In this document: positions 23,905-32,359 of the stretch, in pieces | Position numbering within the stretch: the first letter of the stretch is position 1 | How the letters are laid out: each line of letters begins with the position of its first letter | Source: Micromonospora parva | GTDB taxonomy: Bacteria; Actinomycetota; Actinomycetes; Mycobacteriales; Micromonosporaceae | DNA length: 34,485 nt | NCBI RefSeq assembly: GCF_000718515.1 | Contig: NZ_JNZS01000041.1 | Coordinates: 1 to 34,485 of the forward strand | Reading direction: 5' to 3' | Program-made: the position numbers and the translations under genes | Notes under the pieces: model-generated | What the model was told of the DNA's origin: nothing | Seen by the model: only the letters and a program-made list of their open reading frames with translations | The model's database searches: none

Positions 23905-24234
23905 TCAGTACCGCTCGGGGCGGCGTTTGCGGCGCTCGTTGAAGTCGCGCATCCGCTGCGGGTAGCCCATCAGCCGGACGTCGTACACCGGGATGCCCAT
24001 CCGGTACGCGAAGCGTCGCGCCCCGTCCGGCCCGTCGATCCGGCGGCGGGTCCACTCCCCGTCGTCGGCGATCAGGATGACGGTGGTCTCCGTCACCGTC
24101 GTCCGCGGCTCGATGAACGCCTCGACGCCGCGCCGACTCCGGATGAAGTTCTCCAGATGGTCCAGATCGCCACGATCGGCGGCACGGTCACGGCTCGGCA
24201 CAGCCGCCTGTTTGCGGCGCCGGAACAACCCCAA
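23905..24234 (-). CDS. Conserved hypothetical protein, 109 aa
   Basis: A basic protein starting (M)GLFRRRKQAAVPSRDR, with a central part (ENFIRSRRGVEAFIEP, TVTETTVILIADDGEWTRRRI) and an Arg-rich C-terminus (MRDFNERRKRRPERY). I do not recognise a named family; the pattern suggests a small alpha/beta fold with strand-forming TTVILIADDGE. TTG 24234 is chosen because a GGGGGAGAG ribosome binding site precedes it and an MGLFRRRK-like start is reasonable. The frame is open to 24450 with GTG codons at 24318 and 24306 as alternatives. It is divergent from lpdA and shares its upstream region. Confidence 0.7.
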   Translation of the reverse strand: MGLFRRRKQAAVPSRDRAADRGDLDHLENFIRSRRGVEAFIEPRTTVTETTVILIADDGEWTRRRIDGPDGARRFAYRMGIPVYDVRLMGYPQRMRDFNERRKRRPERY

Positions 24235-24256
24235 CGGATCTCTCCCCCACCGTGCG

Positions 24257-24298
24257 TCATCGACAACGGTGCCAAGGGTACGTGTCGATGACGTGTCG
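24257..24298. promoter_or_regulatory. Inverted and direct repeats between the 109-aa gene and lpdA
   Basis: A 9-bp inverted repeat TCATCGACA/TGTCGATGA (24257-24265, 24283-24291) overlaps two direct repeats of ACGTGTCG (24280-24287 and 24291-24298) spaced 11 bp, one helical turn. Repeats on one DNA face in a divergent promoter region suggest a cooperative regulator site. Confidence 0.45.
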
Positions 24299-24350
24299 TT
24301 GGGCACCTCAGTACGCACCCTGTGCTCAGTGGTGACAAGATGACCGAGGT

Positions 24351-24373
24351 GGGGTGTGTCCGTGTTACACCCC
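24351..24373 (+). promoter_or_regulatory. Inverted repeat upstream of lpdA
   Basis: GGGGTGT (24351-24357) and ACACCCC (24367-24373) form 7-bp arms around nine bases, 39 bases upstream of the lpdA GTG. It may be a second operator or a small hairpin in the leader. Confidence 0.3.
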
Positions 24374-24412
24374 TGTGACCCCCGATGCAGCGACGCGACC
24401 TGGGAGTTGGAC

Positions 24413-25804
24413 GTGAGCGAGCCGAACGAAGCGACCTTCGACATCGTCATTCTCGGAGGTGGCAGCGGCGGCTACGCGACGGCCCTGCGCGCCGCCCAGC
24501 TTGACCTCTCCGTCGCCCTGATCGAGAAGGGCAAGCTCGGCGGGACCTGCCTGCACAACGGCTGCATCCCGACGAAGGCCCTGCTGCACGCGGCGGAGAT
24601 CGCCGACCAGGCCCGCGAGTCGGAGCAGTTCGGCGTGAAGGCCGAGCTGATCGGCATCGACATGGCCGGCGTGAACTCGTACAAGGACGGCGTGATCTCC
24701 CGCCTCTACAAGGGCCTGCAGGGCCTGGTGGGCGGCTCGAAGAACATCACCTTCGTCGCCGGCGAGGGCAAGCTGGTCGGCAAGAACGTGGTCGAGGTGG
24801 ACGGCAAGCGCTACACCGGCCGCAACATCGTCCTGGCCTCCGGCTCGTACGCCAAGAGCCTGCCCGGCCTGGAGGTCGACGGCGAGCGGATCATCACCAG
24901 CGACCACGCGCTCACGATGGACCGGGTGCCGTCGTCGGTGATCGTGCTCGGTGGCGGCGTGATCGGCGTCGAGTTCGCCAGCGTGTGGAAGTCCTTCGGT
25001 GTGGACGTGACGATCGTCGAGGCGCTGCCCCGGCTGGTCGCCGCCGAGGACGAGGAGTCGTCGAAGGCGCTGGAGCGGGCGTTCCGCAAGCGTAAGATCA
25101 ACTTCAAGGTCGGCAAGCCGTTCGAGAAGGTCGAGAAGACCGACAACGGCGTCAAGCTGACCATCCAGGGCGGCGAGACCGTCGAGGCCGAGCTGCTGCT
25201 GGTCGCCGTCGGTCGCGGCCCGAACACCGCCAACCTCGGGTACGAGGAGCAGGGCGTCAAGATGGACCGCGGCTACGTGCTGACCGACGAGCGGCTGCGT
25301 ACCAGCGTGCCGAACGTCTACGCGGTCGGCGACATCGTGCCCGGCCTCCAGCTCGCCCACCGCGGCTTCCAGCAGGGCATCTTCGTGGCCGAGGAGATCG
25401 CCGGGCAGACCCCGGCCGTGATCGACGAGGCCGGCATCCCGCGCGTCACCTACTGCGACCCGGAGCTGGCGTCGGTCGGCCTGACCGAGGCGAAGGCCAA
25501 GGAGCAGTACGGCGCCGACAAGGTCACCGCCCTCAACTTCAACCTGGGCGGCAACGGCAAGAGCCAGATCCTCAAGACCACCGGTTTCGTGAAGCTGGTC
25601 CGGGTCAACGACGGCCCGGTGGTCGGCGTCCACATGGTTGGCGCCCGGGTGGGTGAGCTGATCGGTGAGGCGCAGCTCATCTACAACTGGGAGGCGTACC
25701 CGGCGGAGGTCGCCCAGCTCGTGCACGCCCACCCGACCCAGAACGAGGCGTTGGGCGAGGCGCACCTGGCCCTCGCCGGCAAGCCGCTGCACTCGCACGC
25801 CTGA
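24413..25804 (+). CDS. lpdA: Dihydrolipoyl dehydrogenase (E3)
   Basis: A 463-aa FAD flavoprotein that reoxidises dihydrolipoyl groups of 2-oxoacid dehydrogenase and glycine cleavage complexes, reducing NAD. Visible are the FAD-binding VILGGGSGGY, the redox disulfide in GGTCLHNGCIPTK (Cys46, Cys51), the NAD-binding VIVLGGGVIGVEFAS, and the C-terminal HAHPTQNEALGEA with the catalytic His-Glu pair. GTG 24413 has GGGAG seven bases upstream. The E2 gene follows after 66 bases, so the E3 and E2 subunits are probably one operon. gcvT, another lipoyl-dependent function, is nearby. Confidence 0.96.
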   Translation: MSEPNEATFDIVILGGGSGGYATALRAAQLDLSVALIEKGKLGGTCLHNGCIPTKALLHAAEIADQARESEQFGVKAELIGIDMAGVNSYKDGVISRLYKGLQGLVGGSKNITFVAGEGKLVGKNVVEVDGKRYTGRNIVLASGSYAKSLPGLEVDGERIITSDHALTMDRVPSSVIVLGGGVIGVEFASVWKSFGVDVTIVEALPRLVAAEDEESSKALERAFRKRKINFKVGKPFEKVEKTDNGVKLTIQGGETVEAELLLVAVGRGPNTANLGYEEQGVKMDRGYVLTDERLRTSVPNVYAVGDIVPGLQLAHRGFQQGIFVAEEIAGQTPAVIDEAGIPRVTYCDPELASVGLTEAKAKEQYGADKVTALNFNLGGNGKSQILKTTGFVKLVRVNDGPVVGVHMVGARVGELIGEAQLIYNWEAYPAEVAQLVHAHPTQNEALGEAHLALAGKPLHSHA

Positions 25805-25870
25805 TCATCCAAACCGCGGCGTCCGGCGACGGGCGAAGATCCCACCAGGGGAATGAAGGAGTCTCAGAAA

Positions 25871-27715
25871 ATGCCGGTATCGGTCACCATGCCCCGGCTC
25901 GGCGAGAGCGTCACCGAGGGCACCGTCACTCGCTGGCTCAAGCAGGAGGGCGACACGGTCGAGGTTGACGAGCCCCTGCTCGAGGTCTCGACCGACAAGG
26001 TCGACACCGAGATCCCGTCGCCCGCTGCGGGCGTGCTGAGCCGGATCGTGGTCGGCGAGGACGAGACCGCCGAGGTCGGCAGCGAGCTGGCCGTCATCGC
26101 CGGTGAGGGCGAGTCGACCGGCGGTGGCGAGACCGCCGGGCAGGAGCAGGCCCCGGCCGAGGCGGTCGAGCCGGCCGCCGAGCCGACGGCCGCCGCCGAG
26201 GGCACCGCCGACGAGGTCGCCCAGGACGAGGCCCCGGCCGAGGAGCCGGCTCCGGCCGCCGCCTCGTCGGGCGAGGGCACCCCGGTGAAGATGCCGGCCC
26301 TGGGTGAGAGCGTCACCGAGGGTACTGTCACCCGCTGGCTCAAGCAGGTCGGCGAGACCATCGAGGTCGACGAGCCGCTGCTGGAGGTCTCCACCGACAA
26401 GGTGGACACCGAGATCCCGTCGCCGGTCGCCGGCACGGTGCTGGAGATCAAGGTCGCCGAGGACGAGACCGCAGCGGTCGGCGCCGACCTGGCGATCATC
26501 GGTGCCGCCGGCGGAGCCCCCGCCCAGGCCAAGCCGGAGCCGAAGCCCGAGCCGAAGGCGGAGGCCAAGCCGGCGCCGAAGGCCGAGCCGAAGCCGGAGC
26601 CGAAGGTCGAGGAGCCGACCCCCGGCATGTCGTACAACGAGCCCGCCGCGGAGACCGAGAGCTCGGCGCAGCCGGCCAAGACCGAGCAGGCCGCGCAGCC
26701 GGCCGCTGCCACCTCGACGCCGCCGCGTCCGTCCGCCCCGGCGCCGGGTGGCGGCGAGGAGGCCGCCGGGTACGTGACTCCGCTGGTGCGCAAGCTCGCC
26801 AGCGAGCACGGCGTCGACCTGGCCGCACTGAACGGCACCGGCGTGGGTGGCCGGATCCGCAAGCAGGACGTCCTCGACGCGGCCGAGAAGGCCAAGGCCG
26901 CCAAGGCCGCGCCGGCTCCGGCGGCACAGCCGGCCGCCGCGCCGTCGGCGCCCGCACCGAAGCCGGCCGCCAAGCCGCAGCCCAGCGCGAAGCGGGGCAC
27001 CACGGAGAAGCTCCCGCGGATCCGGGCGACCATCGCCAAGCGCATGCAGCAGTCGCTGCACGAGACGGCGCAGCTCACCACTGTCGTCGAGGTCGACGTC
27101 ACCAAGGTCGCCAAGCTGCGGGCCCAGGCCAAGGACTCGTTCCTGGCCAAGCACGGCGTGAAGCTGTCCTTCCTGCCGTTCTTCGCCCTCGCCGCCATCG
27201 AGGCGCTGCAGACCCACCCGATCATCCAGGCCAGCATGGACCTGGACGGTGGCACGATCACCTACCCGGCCGCGGAGCACCTCGGCATCGCCGTGGACAC
27301 CGAGCGCGGGCTGCTCGTGCCGGTCATCCACAACGCCGGTGACCTCAACATGGGCGGCATCGCCAAGCGGATCGCCGACCTGGCCGAGCGCACCCGGAAC
27401 AACAAGATCACCCCAGACGAGATGGCCGGGGCGACCTTCACGCTGACCAACACGGGCAGCCGGGGCGCGCTCTTCGACACGCCGATCGTGCCGTCGCCGC
27501 AGTCGGCGATGCTCGGCACGGGCGCCGTGGTGAAGCGTCCGGTCGTGGTCAACGACCCGGAGCTGGGCGAGGTCATCGCGGTCCGGTCGATGGTCTACCT
27601 GGCCATGTCGTACGACCACCGCCTGATCGACGGCGCCGACGCGGCCCGCTTCCTGACCGCGGTCAAGGAGCGGCTGGAGGGCGGCAACTTCGAGTCGGAG
27701 CTGGGCCTGGCCTGA
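25871..27715 (+). CDS. sucB: Dihydrolipoyl acyltransferase E2 with two lipoyl domains
   Basis: A 614-aa E2 core subunit. Two lipoyl domains (about 3-78 and 140-215) each carry the lipoylated lysine in [11 protein letters not shown] (Lys43, Lys177). Ala/Pro/Glu-rich linkers separate them, a peripheral-subunit-binding domain lies near 300-336 ([23 protein letters not shown] in part), and the catalytic domain (about 385-614) ends with the SYDHRLIDG motif. Databases often name it sucB, but the mycobacterial ortholog Rv2215 (DlaT) serves pyruvate dehydrogenase, so acyl specificity is uncertain. AAGGAG precedes ATG 25871. A strong terminator follows. Confidence 0.94.
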   Translation: MPVSVTMPRLGESVTEGTVTRWLKQEGDTVEVDEPLLEVSTDKVDTEIPSPAAGVLSRIVVGEDETAEVGSELAVIAGEGESTGGGETAGQEQAPAEAVEPAAEPTAAAEGTADEVAQDEAPAEEPAPAAASSGEGTPVKMPALGESVTEGTVTRWLKQVGETIEVDEPLLEVSTDKVDTEIPSPVAGTVLEIKVAEDETAAVGADLAIIGAAGGAPAQAKPEPKPEPKAEAKPAPKAEPKPEPKVEEPTPGMSYNEPAAETESSAQPAKTEQAAQPAAATSTPPRPSAPAPGGGEEAAGYVTPLVRKLASEHGVDLAALNGTGVGGRIRKQDVLDAAEKAKAAKAAPAPAAQPAAAPSAPAPKPAAKPQPSAKRGTTEKLPRIRATIAKRMQQSLHETAQLTTVVEVDVTKVAKLRAQAKDSFLAKHGVKLSFLPFFALAAIEALQTHPIIQASMDLDGGTITYPAAEHLGIAVDTERGLLVPVIHNAGDLNMGGIAKRIADLAERTRNNKITPDEMAGATFTLTNTGSRGALFDTPIVPSPQSAMLGTGAVVKRPVVVNDPELGEVIAVRSMVYLAMSYDHRLIDGADAARFLTAVKERLEGGNFESELGLA

Positions 27716-27730
27716 TCCGCCTGAACGCCG

Positions 27731-27765
27731 AAAGGGCGCCCCGGTCGTCGACCGGGGCGCCCTTT
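27731..27765. terminator. Strong bidirectional terminator after sucB
   Basis: Arms 27731-27747 and 27749-27765 are exact 17-bp complements around a single central base, starting with AAA and ending with TTT, so an A/U-flanked stem forms in either direction. It lies between sucB and the convergent SDR gene. Confidence 0.9.
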
Positions 27766-27777
27766 GCGTTGGGCTGC

Positions 27778-28713
27778 TCAGCCCTTGAGCAGGGCGGTCG
27801 AGACCTGCCAGAGTCGCTCGGCGGCCTCCGGGTCCAGCGCGTACTCGGCGACGCCCGTTCGCCCACCGGGCTGGGCGGGGGCAGCCTGCTGACAGTCCTC
27901 GAAGTAGCGCCCACCCACCTCGTCGAGCAGCGGTGACGCGGCGACCAGCACCGAGGTGGCGGCACCCTGTTCGACGGTTTTCCAGGCCGCCGCGTTGCCC
28001 GCCCGCATCCGGTCCAGTTCCTCCTTGCTGACGTAGCGCTGCAGGTTGGTCTGGATCGCGCCGGGCATCAGCGAGTTGGTGTAGATGCCGTCGTCGGACC
28101 AGCGCCGGGTCGCCTCCACGGCGAAGAGCACGTTGGCCGTCTTGGACTGCCCGTACGCCTGCCACGGCTCGTACTCCCGGTTGTCGTACTGGATGTCGTC
28201 GAAGACCACCGGTGAGCGCAGGTGGGCGGCGGAGCTGACCGAGACGATCCTGGCCCCGTCGGCGGCCGCGAGGGTCCGGTGCAGCCCGGTGGCGAGCGCG
28301 AAGTGCCCCAGGTGGTTGGTGGCGAACTGCATCTCCCAGCCCTGCGGGGTCCGGGACAGGGGTGCGGCCATGATGCCGGCGTTGTTGACCAGGATGTGCA
28401 GCGGGCCGTCCCAGTTGGCCACGAAATCGGCGATCGAATCCTGGTCGGCGAGGTCGAGGGGGGCGACCAGGACCCGGTCGTTGCCGGTGGTGCCGGTGAT
28501 GTCGTCGGCGGCCTTCTGCCCGGCGTCGGGGTTGCGGACCGCGAGGGTGACCTCGGCGCCGGCGCTGGCCAGGGCGCGGGCGGTCTCCACGCCGATGCCG
28601 GAGGACCCGCCGGTGACGACCGCCCGCCGCCCGACGAGGTCCACGCCCTTGATCACGTCCATCGCCGTGGAGTGATGAGCGAACGGAGTGCTGATCGGAT
28701 TGTTCGTCGTCAT
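27778..28713 (-). CDS. SDR-family oxidoreductase (retinol dehydrogenase-like)
   Basis: A 311-aa short-chain dehydrogenase with the cofactor motif TGGSSGIG, NNAG, a catalytic Ser in SVSSAAH and YGQSK. Its length and the PWQAYGQSKTANVLFAVE stretch match the RDH/WW-domain-oxidoreductase-like class, which reduce or oxidise lipophilic carbonyls and alcohols with NADP(H). The substrate is unknown. AAGGA precedes ATG 28713. It is the first gene of an accessory block not found between the E2 and epimerase genes in mycobacteria, and is divergent from the LtrA gene. Confidence 0.9.
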   Translation of the reverse strand: MTTNNPISTPFAHHSTAMDVIKGVDLVGRRAVVTGGSSGIGVETARALASAGAEVTLAVRNPDAGQKAADDITGTTGNDRVLVAPLDLADQDSIADFVANWDGPLHILVNNAGIMAAPLSRTPQGWEMQFATNHLGHFALATGLHRTLAAADGARIVSVSSAAHLRSPVVFDDIQYDNREYEPWQAYGQSKTANVLFAVEATRRWSDDGIYTNSLMPGAIQTNLQRYVSKEELDRMRAGNAAAWKTVEQGAATSVLVAASPLLDEVGGRYFEDCQQAAPAQPGGRTGVAEYALDPEAAERLWQVSTALLKG

Positions 28714-28865
28714 TGTCCATCCTTGTCCGGGTGGGGCGGACCGGCCGGCCCGCTGCGGGAGGCCGCGGTCCCGGTGTTTCCCCGACCCGGGCCGGAGGTA
28801 ACGCGGGACCCGTCGCCATCGCCGTTCGACCCTCCGACCAGCCCGAACGCTGCCAGAGTTGGGAC

Positions 28866-30203
28866 GTGGGCGGCTACCGGCGGGGTGGACAGCTGGGACC
28901 GGCCGTGCCGATCGCTCCCGGGGCCCGGGTGGACAAGTTCGAGGTCTTCTTCGATCTGGTCTTCGTCTTCTCGTTCTTCATCATCACCCGGGCGACCGCG
29001 GCGAACATCTCCGGACGGCAACTGCTGCACGCCGCCCTGGTGCTCGCCGTGCTCTGGTGGATCTGGGTGGTGCACAGCCTGGTCGCCACCCGGGTCCGGC
29101 TCGGCGAGGGCTACGTCCCGGTGCTCATGGTGATCGCGATGGTCGCCCTGTTCGCGTTCGCCCTGGCGCTTCCGCAGGCGTTCAGCGACCCGAAGGGAAG
29201 CGCCGCCGGCCCGATGCTGGTGGCCATCAGCTACGTCGTGGTCCGGGCCGTGCACATGATCCTCTATCAGCATGTGGTGCGGGACAGCCCACAGGAGCGG
29301 CGGCAACTGCGGCGGTTCGCACCGGAGCTGACGGTGAGCATCGTGCTGTTGCTGGCTGCCGCCCTCATCCCACCGCAGATCACCGACCCCGACCAGGCCG
29401 CCATGGTCCGCGACGGGCTGTGGATCACCGTGGTGGTGGTGCAGTACGCGACCGGCTTCATCGTCGGGACCTGGGGCTGGGGGGTGACCAGCGCCGAGCA
29501 CTGGACGGAACGCTACGACCTCATCCTGATCATCGCGCTGGGCGAGTCGATCATCTCTACGGGGGTGGGCGGCAACCTGCTCGGCAAGCCGGTCACCTGG
29601 CCGGCGGTGGCCGCCGCCGCGCTCGGCATCGTGGTCACCGCCGGCCTCTGGTGGGCGCACTTCGACTTCATCGGGCCGGCCGCCCGGATCGCCCTGCACG
29701 CGGCGGAGGGTGCCCCCCGGGTGGCGATGGCCCGCGACGCGTACGCGTACCTCTACCTGCCGATGATCGCCGGGGTGATCCTCTTCTCGATCGGCAACGA
29801 GGAGATCCTCCACAAGATCACCGACCCGGCCGGCGGGATCGCGGAGAAGGTCGAGGGGCCGGCGGTGCCGATGCTGTTCGGCGGGCTGATCTGCTACTTC
29901 GCCGTCAACCTGCTCTTTCAGTTGCGCACCCTGCACACCGTCACGTGGACCCGCATCGGCGTCATCCTCGTGCTCAGCGCGGCCCTCCCGGTCGGCCAGC
30001 ACCTGCCAGCGCTGGGCGCGCTCACCCTCGCGACAGTGATCTGCGTGGCGCTGGTGGCCGTGGAGGTGATGGTCATGTCCCAATCCCGGCACGCGTTGCG
30101 GGCCGCCGTCTTCGAGGAACGGACCAGTCACGAGGCCCACGAGGCCGGCTGGCGGGCGCGCTGGCACGACGTCCGGGAGACCGACGAGCCGACCACTCCG
30201 TGA
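28866..30203 (+). CDS. Low temperature requirement A (LtrA) family membrane protein
   Basis: A 445-aa polytopic membrane protein. The LtrA signature near the N-terminus (VDKFEVFFDLVFVFSFF) is clear, and about ten to twelve hydrophobic segments follow. The family takes its name from a Listeria protein needed for growth in the cold, but its biochemical role is not known. The frame is open back to 28713, but GTG 28866 is preferred because family similarity starts soon after it and a -10-like CAGAGT ends six bases before it. Its SDR neighbour is divergent; the hemerythrin-like gene follows after a gap containing its own -10. Confidence 0.88.
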   Translation: MGGYRRGGQLGPAVPIAPGARVDKFEVFFDLVFVFSFFIITRATAANISGRQLLHAALVLAVLWWIWVVHSLVATRVRLGEGYVPVLMVIAMVALFAFALALPQAFSDPKGSAAGPMLVAISYVVVRAVHMILYQHVVRDSPQERRQLRRFAPELTVSIVLLLAAALIPPQITDPDQAAMVRDGLWITVVVVQYATGFIVGTWGWGVTSAEHWTERYDLILIIALGESIISTGVGGNLLGKPVTWPAVAAAALGIVVTAGLWWAHFDFIGPAARIALHAAEGAPRVAMARDAYAYLYLPMIAGVILFSIGNEEILHKITDPAGGIAEKVEGPAVPMLFGGLICYFAVNLLFQLRTLHTVTWTRIGVILVLSAALPVGQHLPALGALTLATVICVALVAVEVMVMSQSRHALRAAVFEERTSHEAHEAGWRARWHDVRETDEPTTP

Positions 30204-30251
30204 CCACTGCCGCTCCCCGGCGCGGGCCGCCGCCGGCCGGTCCGATCGGGA

Positions 30252-30257
30252 TAGACT
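30252..30257 (+). promoter_or_regulatory. Candidate -10 of the hemerythrin-like gene
   Basis: TAGACT lies 39 bases upstream of the GTG at 30297. No clear -35 is visible. Confidence 0.3.
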
Positions 30258-30296
30258 CCGGCGCAGCGTCGCGGTGCACCCGGCACGAAGGCCGCC

Positions 30297-30812
30297 GTGG
30301 GCATGGAGGCGCGGGGACAGCATGGGACTCACGTGCACCCAAACGGTTCACCGGCCGACCGGCTCGCCGCCGTCGGCAATCAAATGATCGAGATCCACCT
30401 CTGGCTCAGCGCGGAACTGGCCCGGCTCAGGGCCGACCTCGGCACCCCGTCACGGCACCTGCGGGCGCACTGCCTGACCTTCTGCGCCGCGCTCGGGCGA
30501 CACCACACCGGCGAGGACGCGGGCGCGTTCCGGCTGCTGGCCGAGCAGGTCCCCGAACTGCGCCCGGTCATCGACAACCTGATCACCGACCACGAGGTGG
30601 TGGCCGGGATCCTGGAGCGGGTCGAGGCGTTACTGGCCGGCGGCGACGCGGTGCCTGTCGAGCAGGTGCGCGGTGAGCTGGACGGGTTGGCCGCCCTGCT
30701 CGAATCGCACTTCCGCTACGAGGAGAAGCGGCTGGTCACCGCCCTGAACGCGCTCACCGGTCGAGCCGGGACAGCCGAGGAACTCCTCGGCCTGACCGCG
30801 CCGCCCAGCTGA
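30297..30812 (+). CDS. Hemerythrin-like domain protein
   Basis: A 171-aa all-helical protein with the spaced His/Glu ligand pattern of hemerythrin HHE domains: an early EIH, HHTGED, DHEVV and HFRYEEK. Such proteins bind a di-iron centre and act in oxygen, nitric oxide or redox sensing and in iron handling. No signal peptide is present, so it is probably cytosolic. GTG 30297 is chosen for the GAAGG five bases upstream; ATG 30303 and GTG 30333 are alternatives. It lies between the LtrA gene and a MerR/AKR pair in a block of redox genes. Confidence 0.85.
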   Translation: MGMEARGQHGTHVHPNGSPADRLAAVGNQMIEIHLWLSAELARLRADLGTPSRHLRAHCLTFCAALGRHHTGEDAGAFRLLAEQVPELRPVIDNLITDHEVVAGILERVEALLAGGDAVPVEQVRGELDGLAALLESHFRYEEKRLVTALNALTGRAGTAEELLGLTAPPS

Positions 30813-30830
30813 GCCGTGATCGACTCCGGA

Positions 30831-30879
30831 GCGCCGATGTGGCGGTGTCACCGACCCCGGGACGCCGCCACACCGGCGC
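30831..30879. terminator. Bidirectional hairpin between the hemerythrin and MerR genes
   Basis: Arms GCGCCG-A-TGTGGCGG (30831-30845) and CCGCCACA-C-CGGCGC (30865-30879) pair at 14 of 15 positions around a 19-base loop, in the convergent gap. Confidence 0.65.
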
Positions 30880-30900
30880 GACTGCCGGGCCCTGCCACCG

Positions 30901-31275
30901 TCACGTCGGCGGCGGGCCGGGCAGCCGCTCGTAGTAGCGGATCTTCTCCCGAAGATGCTCGTACTGGCGCTGGAGCAGGCCCATCTGCTCCTCGACCCGC
31001 ACCGCGTGGGTTCGCAGCAGTGCACAGCGCTCGTCGACGGTGTGGTCACCGTCGCGGGCCAGTTGCGCGTATCGGCGCATCTGCGCGATCGGCATCCCGG
31101 TGTCGCGCAGGCACCGGAACAGCTCCAACCAGCCGAGATCGTCGTCGGTGAAGACCCGCTGCCCGCCCGCCGTCCGCTCCACGTCGGCGAGCAGGCCGAT
31201 CTTCTCGTAGTACCGCAGGGTGTCCAGGCTGAAGCCGCTGCGGCGGGCGGCCTCCGAGGGGGCGTAACCGCTCAT
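30901..31275 (-). CDS. MerR-family transcriptional regulator
   Basis: A 124-aa regulator. The N-terminal winged helix-turn-helix (about 4-72) shows APSEAARRSGFSLDTLRYYEKIGLL, the MerR signature, followed by a long dimerisation coiled coil (RVEEQMGLLQRQYEHLREKI) and a short tail. Two cysteines lie in FRCLRD and DERCALL, without the CxxC-type metal sites of CueR/ZntR, so a small-molecule or redox signal is more likely. It is divergent from an aldo/keto reductase whose promoter holds a MerR-type palindrome, so that enzyme is the probable target. On the minus strand TAGCAT (31289-31284) is its own likely -10. Confidence 0.92.
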   Translation of the reverse strand: MSGYAPSEAARRSGFSLDTLRYYEKIGLLADVERTAGGQRVFTDDDLGWLELFRCLRDTGMPIAQMRRYAQLARDGDHTVDERCALLRTHAVRVEEQMGLLQRQYEHLREKIRYYERLPGPPPT

Positions 31276-31293
31276 GTCGCGAGATGCTAGTGC

Positions 31294-31324
31294 TTGACCT
31301 GGAGCGCGCTCCAGGTTGGAGGCT
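31294..31324 (+). promoter_or_regulatory. MerR-type promoter and operator of the AKR gene
   Basis: A -35 TTGACC (31294-31299) and a -10-like GAGGCT (31319-31324) are separated by 19 bp, the long spacer typical of MerR-regulated promoters. A perfect 20-bp palindrome (31297-31316, half-site ACCTGGAGCG) fills the spacer. The -10 ends six bases before the AKR ATG. Confidence 0.8.
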
Positions 31325-31330
31325 GGTGCC

Positions 31331-32329
31331 ATGACGACGACACGGACGCTGGGACGCAGCGGCATCACGGTGAGCGCTATCGGAATGGGATGCTGGGCCA
31401 TCGGCGGCCCGCTCTGGGGTGACGACGGGCAGCCGTTCGGCTGGGGTGAAGTGGACGACGCCGAGTCGATCCGCACCATCCACCGGGCGCTCGAACTCGG
31501 GGTGACCCTGTTCGACACCGCCAGCAACTACGGCGCCGGACACAGCGAACGGATCCTCGGTCAAGCGGTGGCCGGGCGACGGGACAGCGTGGTGATCGCC
31601 ACCAAGTTCGGCAACGTCAGCGAGGAGAGCACCCGGCGGGCGCTCGGCACCGACGCCAGCCCGGCCTTCGCGGTGCGCAGCCTGGACGACTCGCTGCGCC
31701 GGCTCGGCACCGACTACGTGGACCTCTACCAACTGCACCTCAACGACCTGCCGGTGCCCGCCGCGCTCGATCTGGTCGACACCCTGGAGGGCCTGGTCGA
31801 CCAGGGCAAGATCCGGGCGTACGGCTGGAGCACCGACGACCCCGCCTCGGCGGAGGCGTTCGCGGCTGCCGGCCCGCACTGCGCCGCGATCCAGCACGAC
31901 GAGTCGGTGCTGCGCGACAACGCGGCGGTGCTGGCGGTCTGCGACACACACGACCTGGCCAGCCTCAACCGTGGGCCGTTGGCGATGGGGCTGCTCACCG
32001 GATCGACCCGGGCGGTCGGGACGGACGACGTGCGCGGACGGGCACCGGAATGGCTGGAGTGGTTCACCGACGGCCGGCCGACGCCGCGCTGGGCGGCCCG
32101 GGTCGACGAGGTCCGCGCGGCGCTCACCGCCGACGGGCGCACCCTCGCGCAGGGCGCGCTCGGTTGGCTGCTGGCGCGCAGCCCCCGTACCGTGCCGATC
32201 CCCGGCCTACGCACGGTGGCCCAGGCCGACGAGAACCTGGCCACCCTGGAACTGGGCCCGCTGAGCTCCGAGTCGTACGCCGAGGTGGAGCGACTGCTCG
32301 CCGACCTGCGCCCGGCCCCCGCGGCCTGA
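31331..32329 (+). CDS. Aldo/keto reductase controlled by MerR
   Basis: A 332-aa NADPH-type AKR. The tetrad is placed in FDTASNYG (Asp, Tyr), ATKFG (Lys) and YQLHLND (His). GLLTGSTRA and the VPIPGLRTVAQADENL region near the end bind cofactor in the family. A role in detoxifying reactive aldehydes or quinones under control of the divergent MerR regulator is likely, but the substrate is not evident. ATG 31331 is preferred over TTG 31316: GGAGG lies eight bases upstream and homology starts at MTTTRTLGRSGITVS. Confidence 0.93.
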   Translation: MTTTRTLGRSGITVSAIGMGCWAIGGPLWGDDGQPFGWGEVDDAESIRTIHRALELGVTLFDTASNYGAGHSERILGQAVAGRRDSVVIATKFGNVSEESTRRALGTDASPAFAVRSLDDSLRRLGTDYVDLYQLHLNDLPVPAALDLVDTLEGLVDQGKIRAYGWSTDDPASAEAFAAAGPHCAAIQHDESVLRDNAAVLAVCDTHDLASLNRGPLAMGLLTGSTRAVGTDDVRGRAPEWLEWFTDGRPTPRWAARVDEVRAALTADGRTLAQGALGWLLARSPRTVPIPGLRTVAQADENLATLELGPLSSESYAEVERLLADLRPAPAA

Positions 32330-32359
32330 CCACCGGGCCGGTCCACGCCCCGGGTGCCG

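Noticed and set aside
25805..28819. Minus-strand open frame of about 1,000 codons opposite sucB
   Set aside because: It is antisense to a gene with clear lipoyl and catalytic domains and encodes His/Arg/Gly/Leu-rich low-complexity sequence, as expected from a GC-rich shadow frame.
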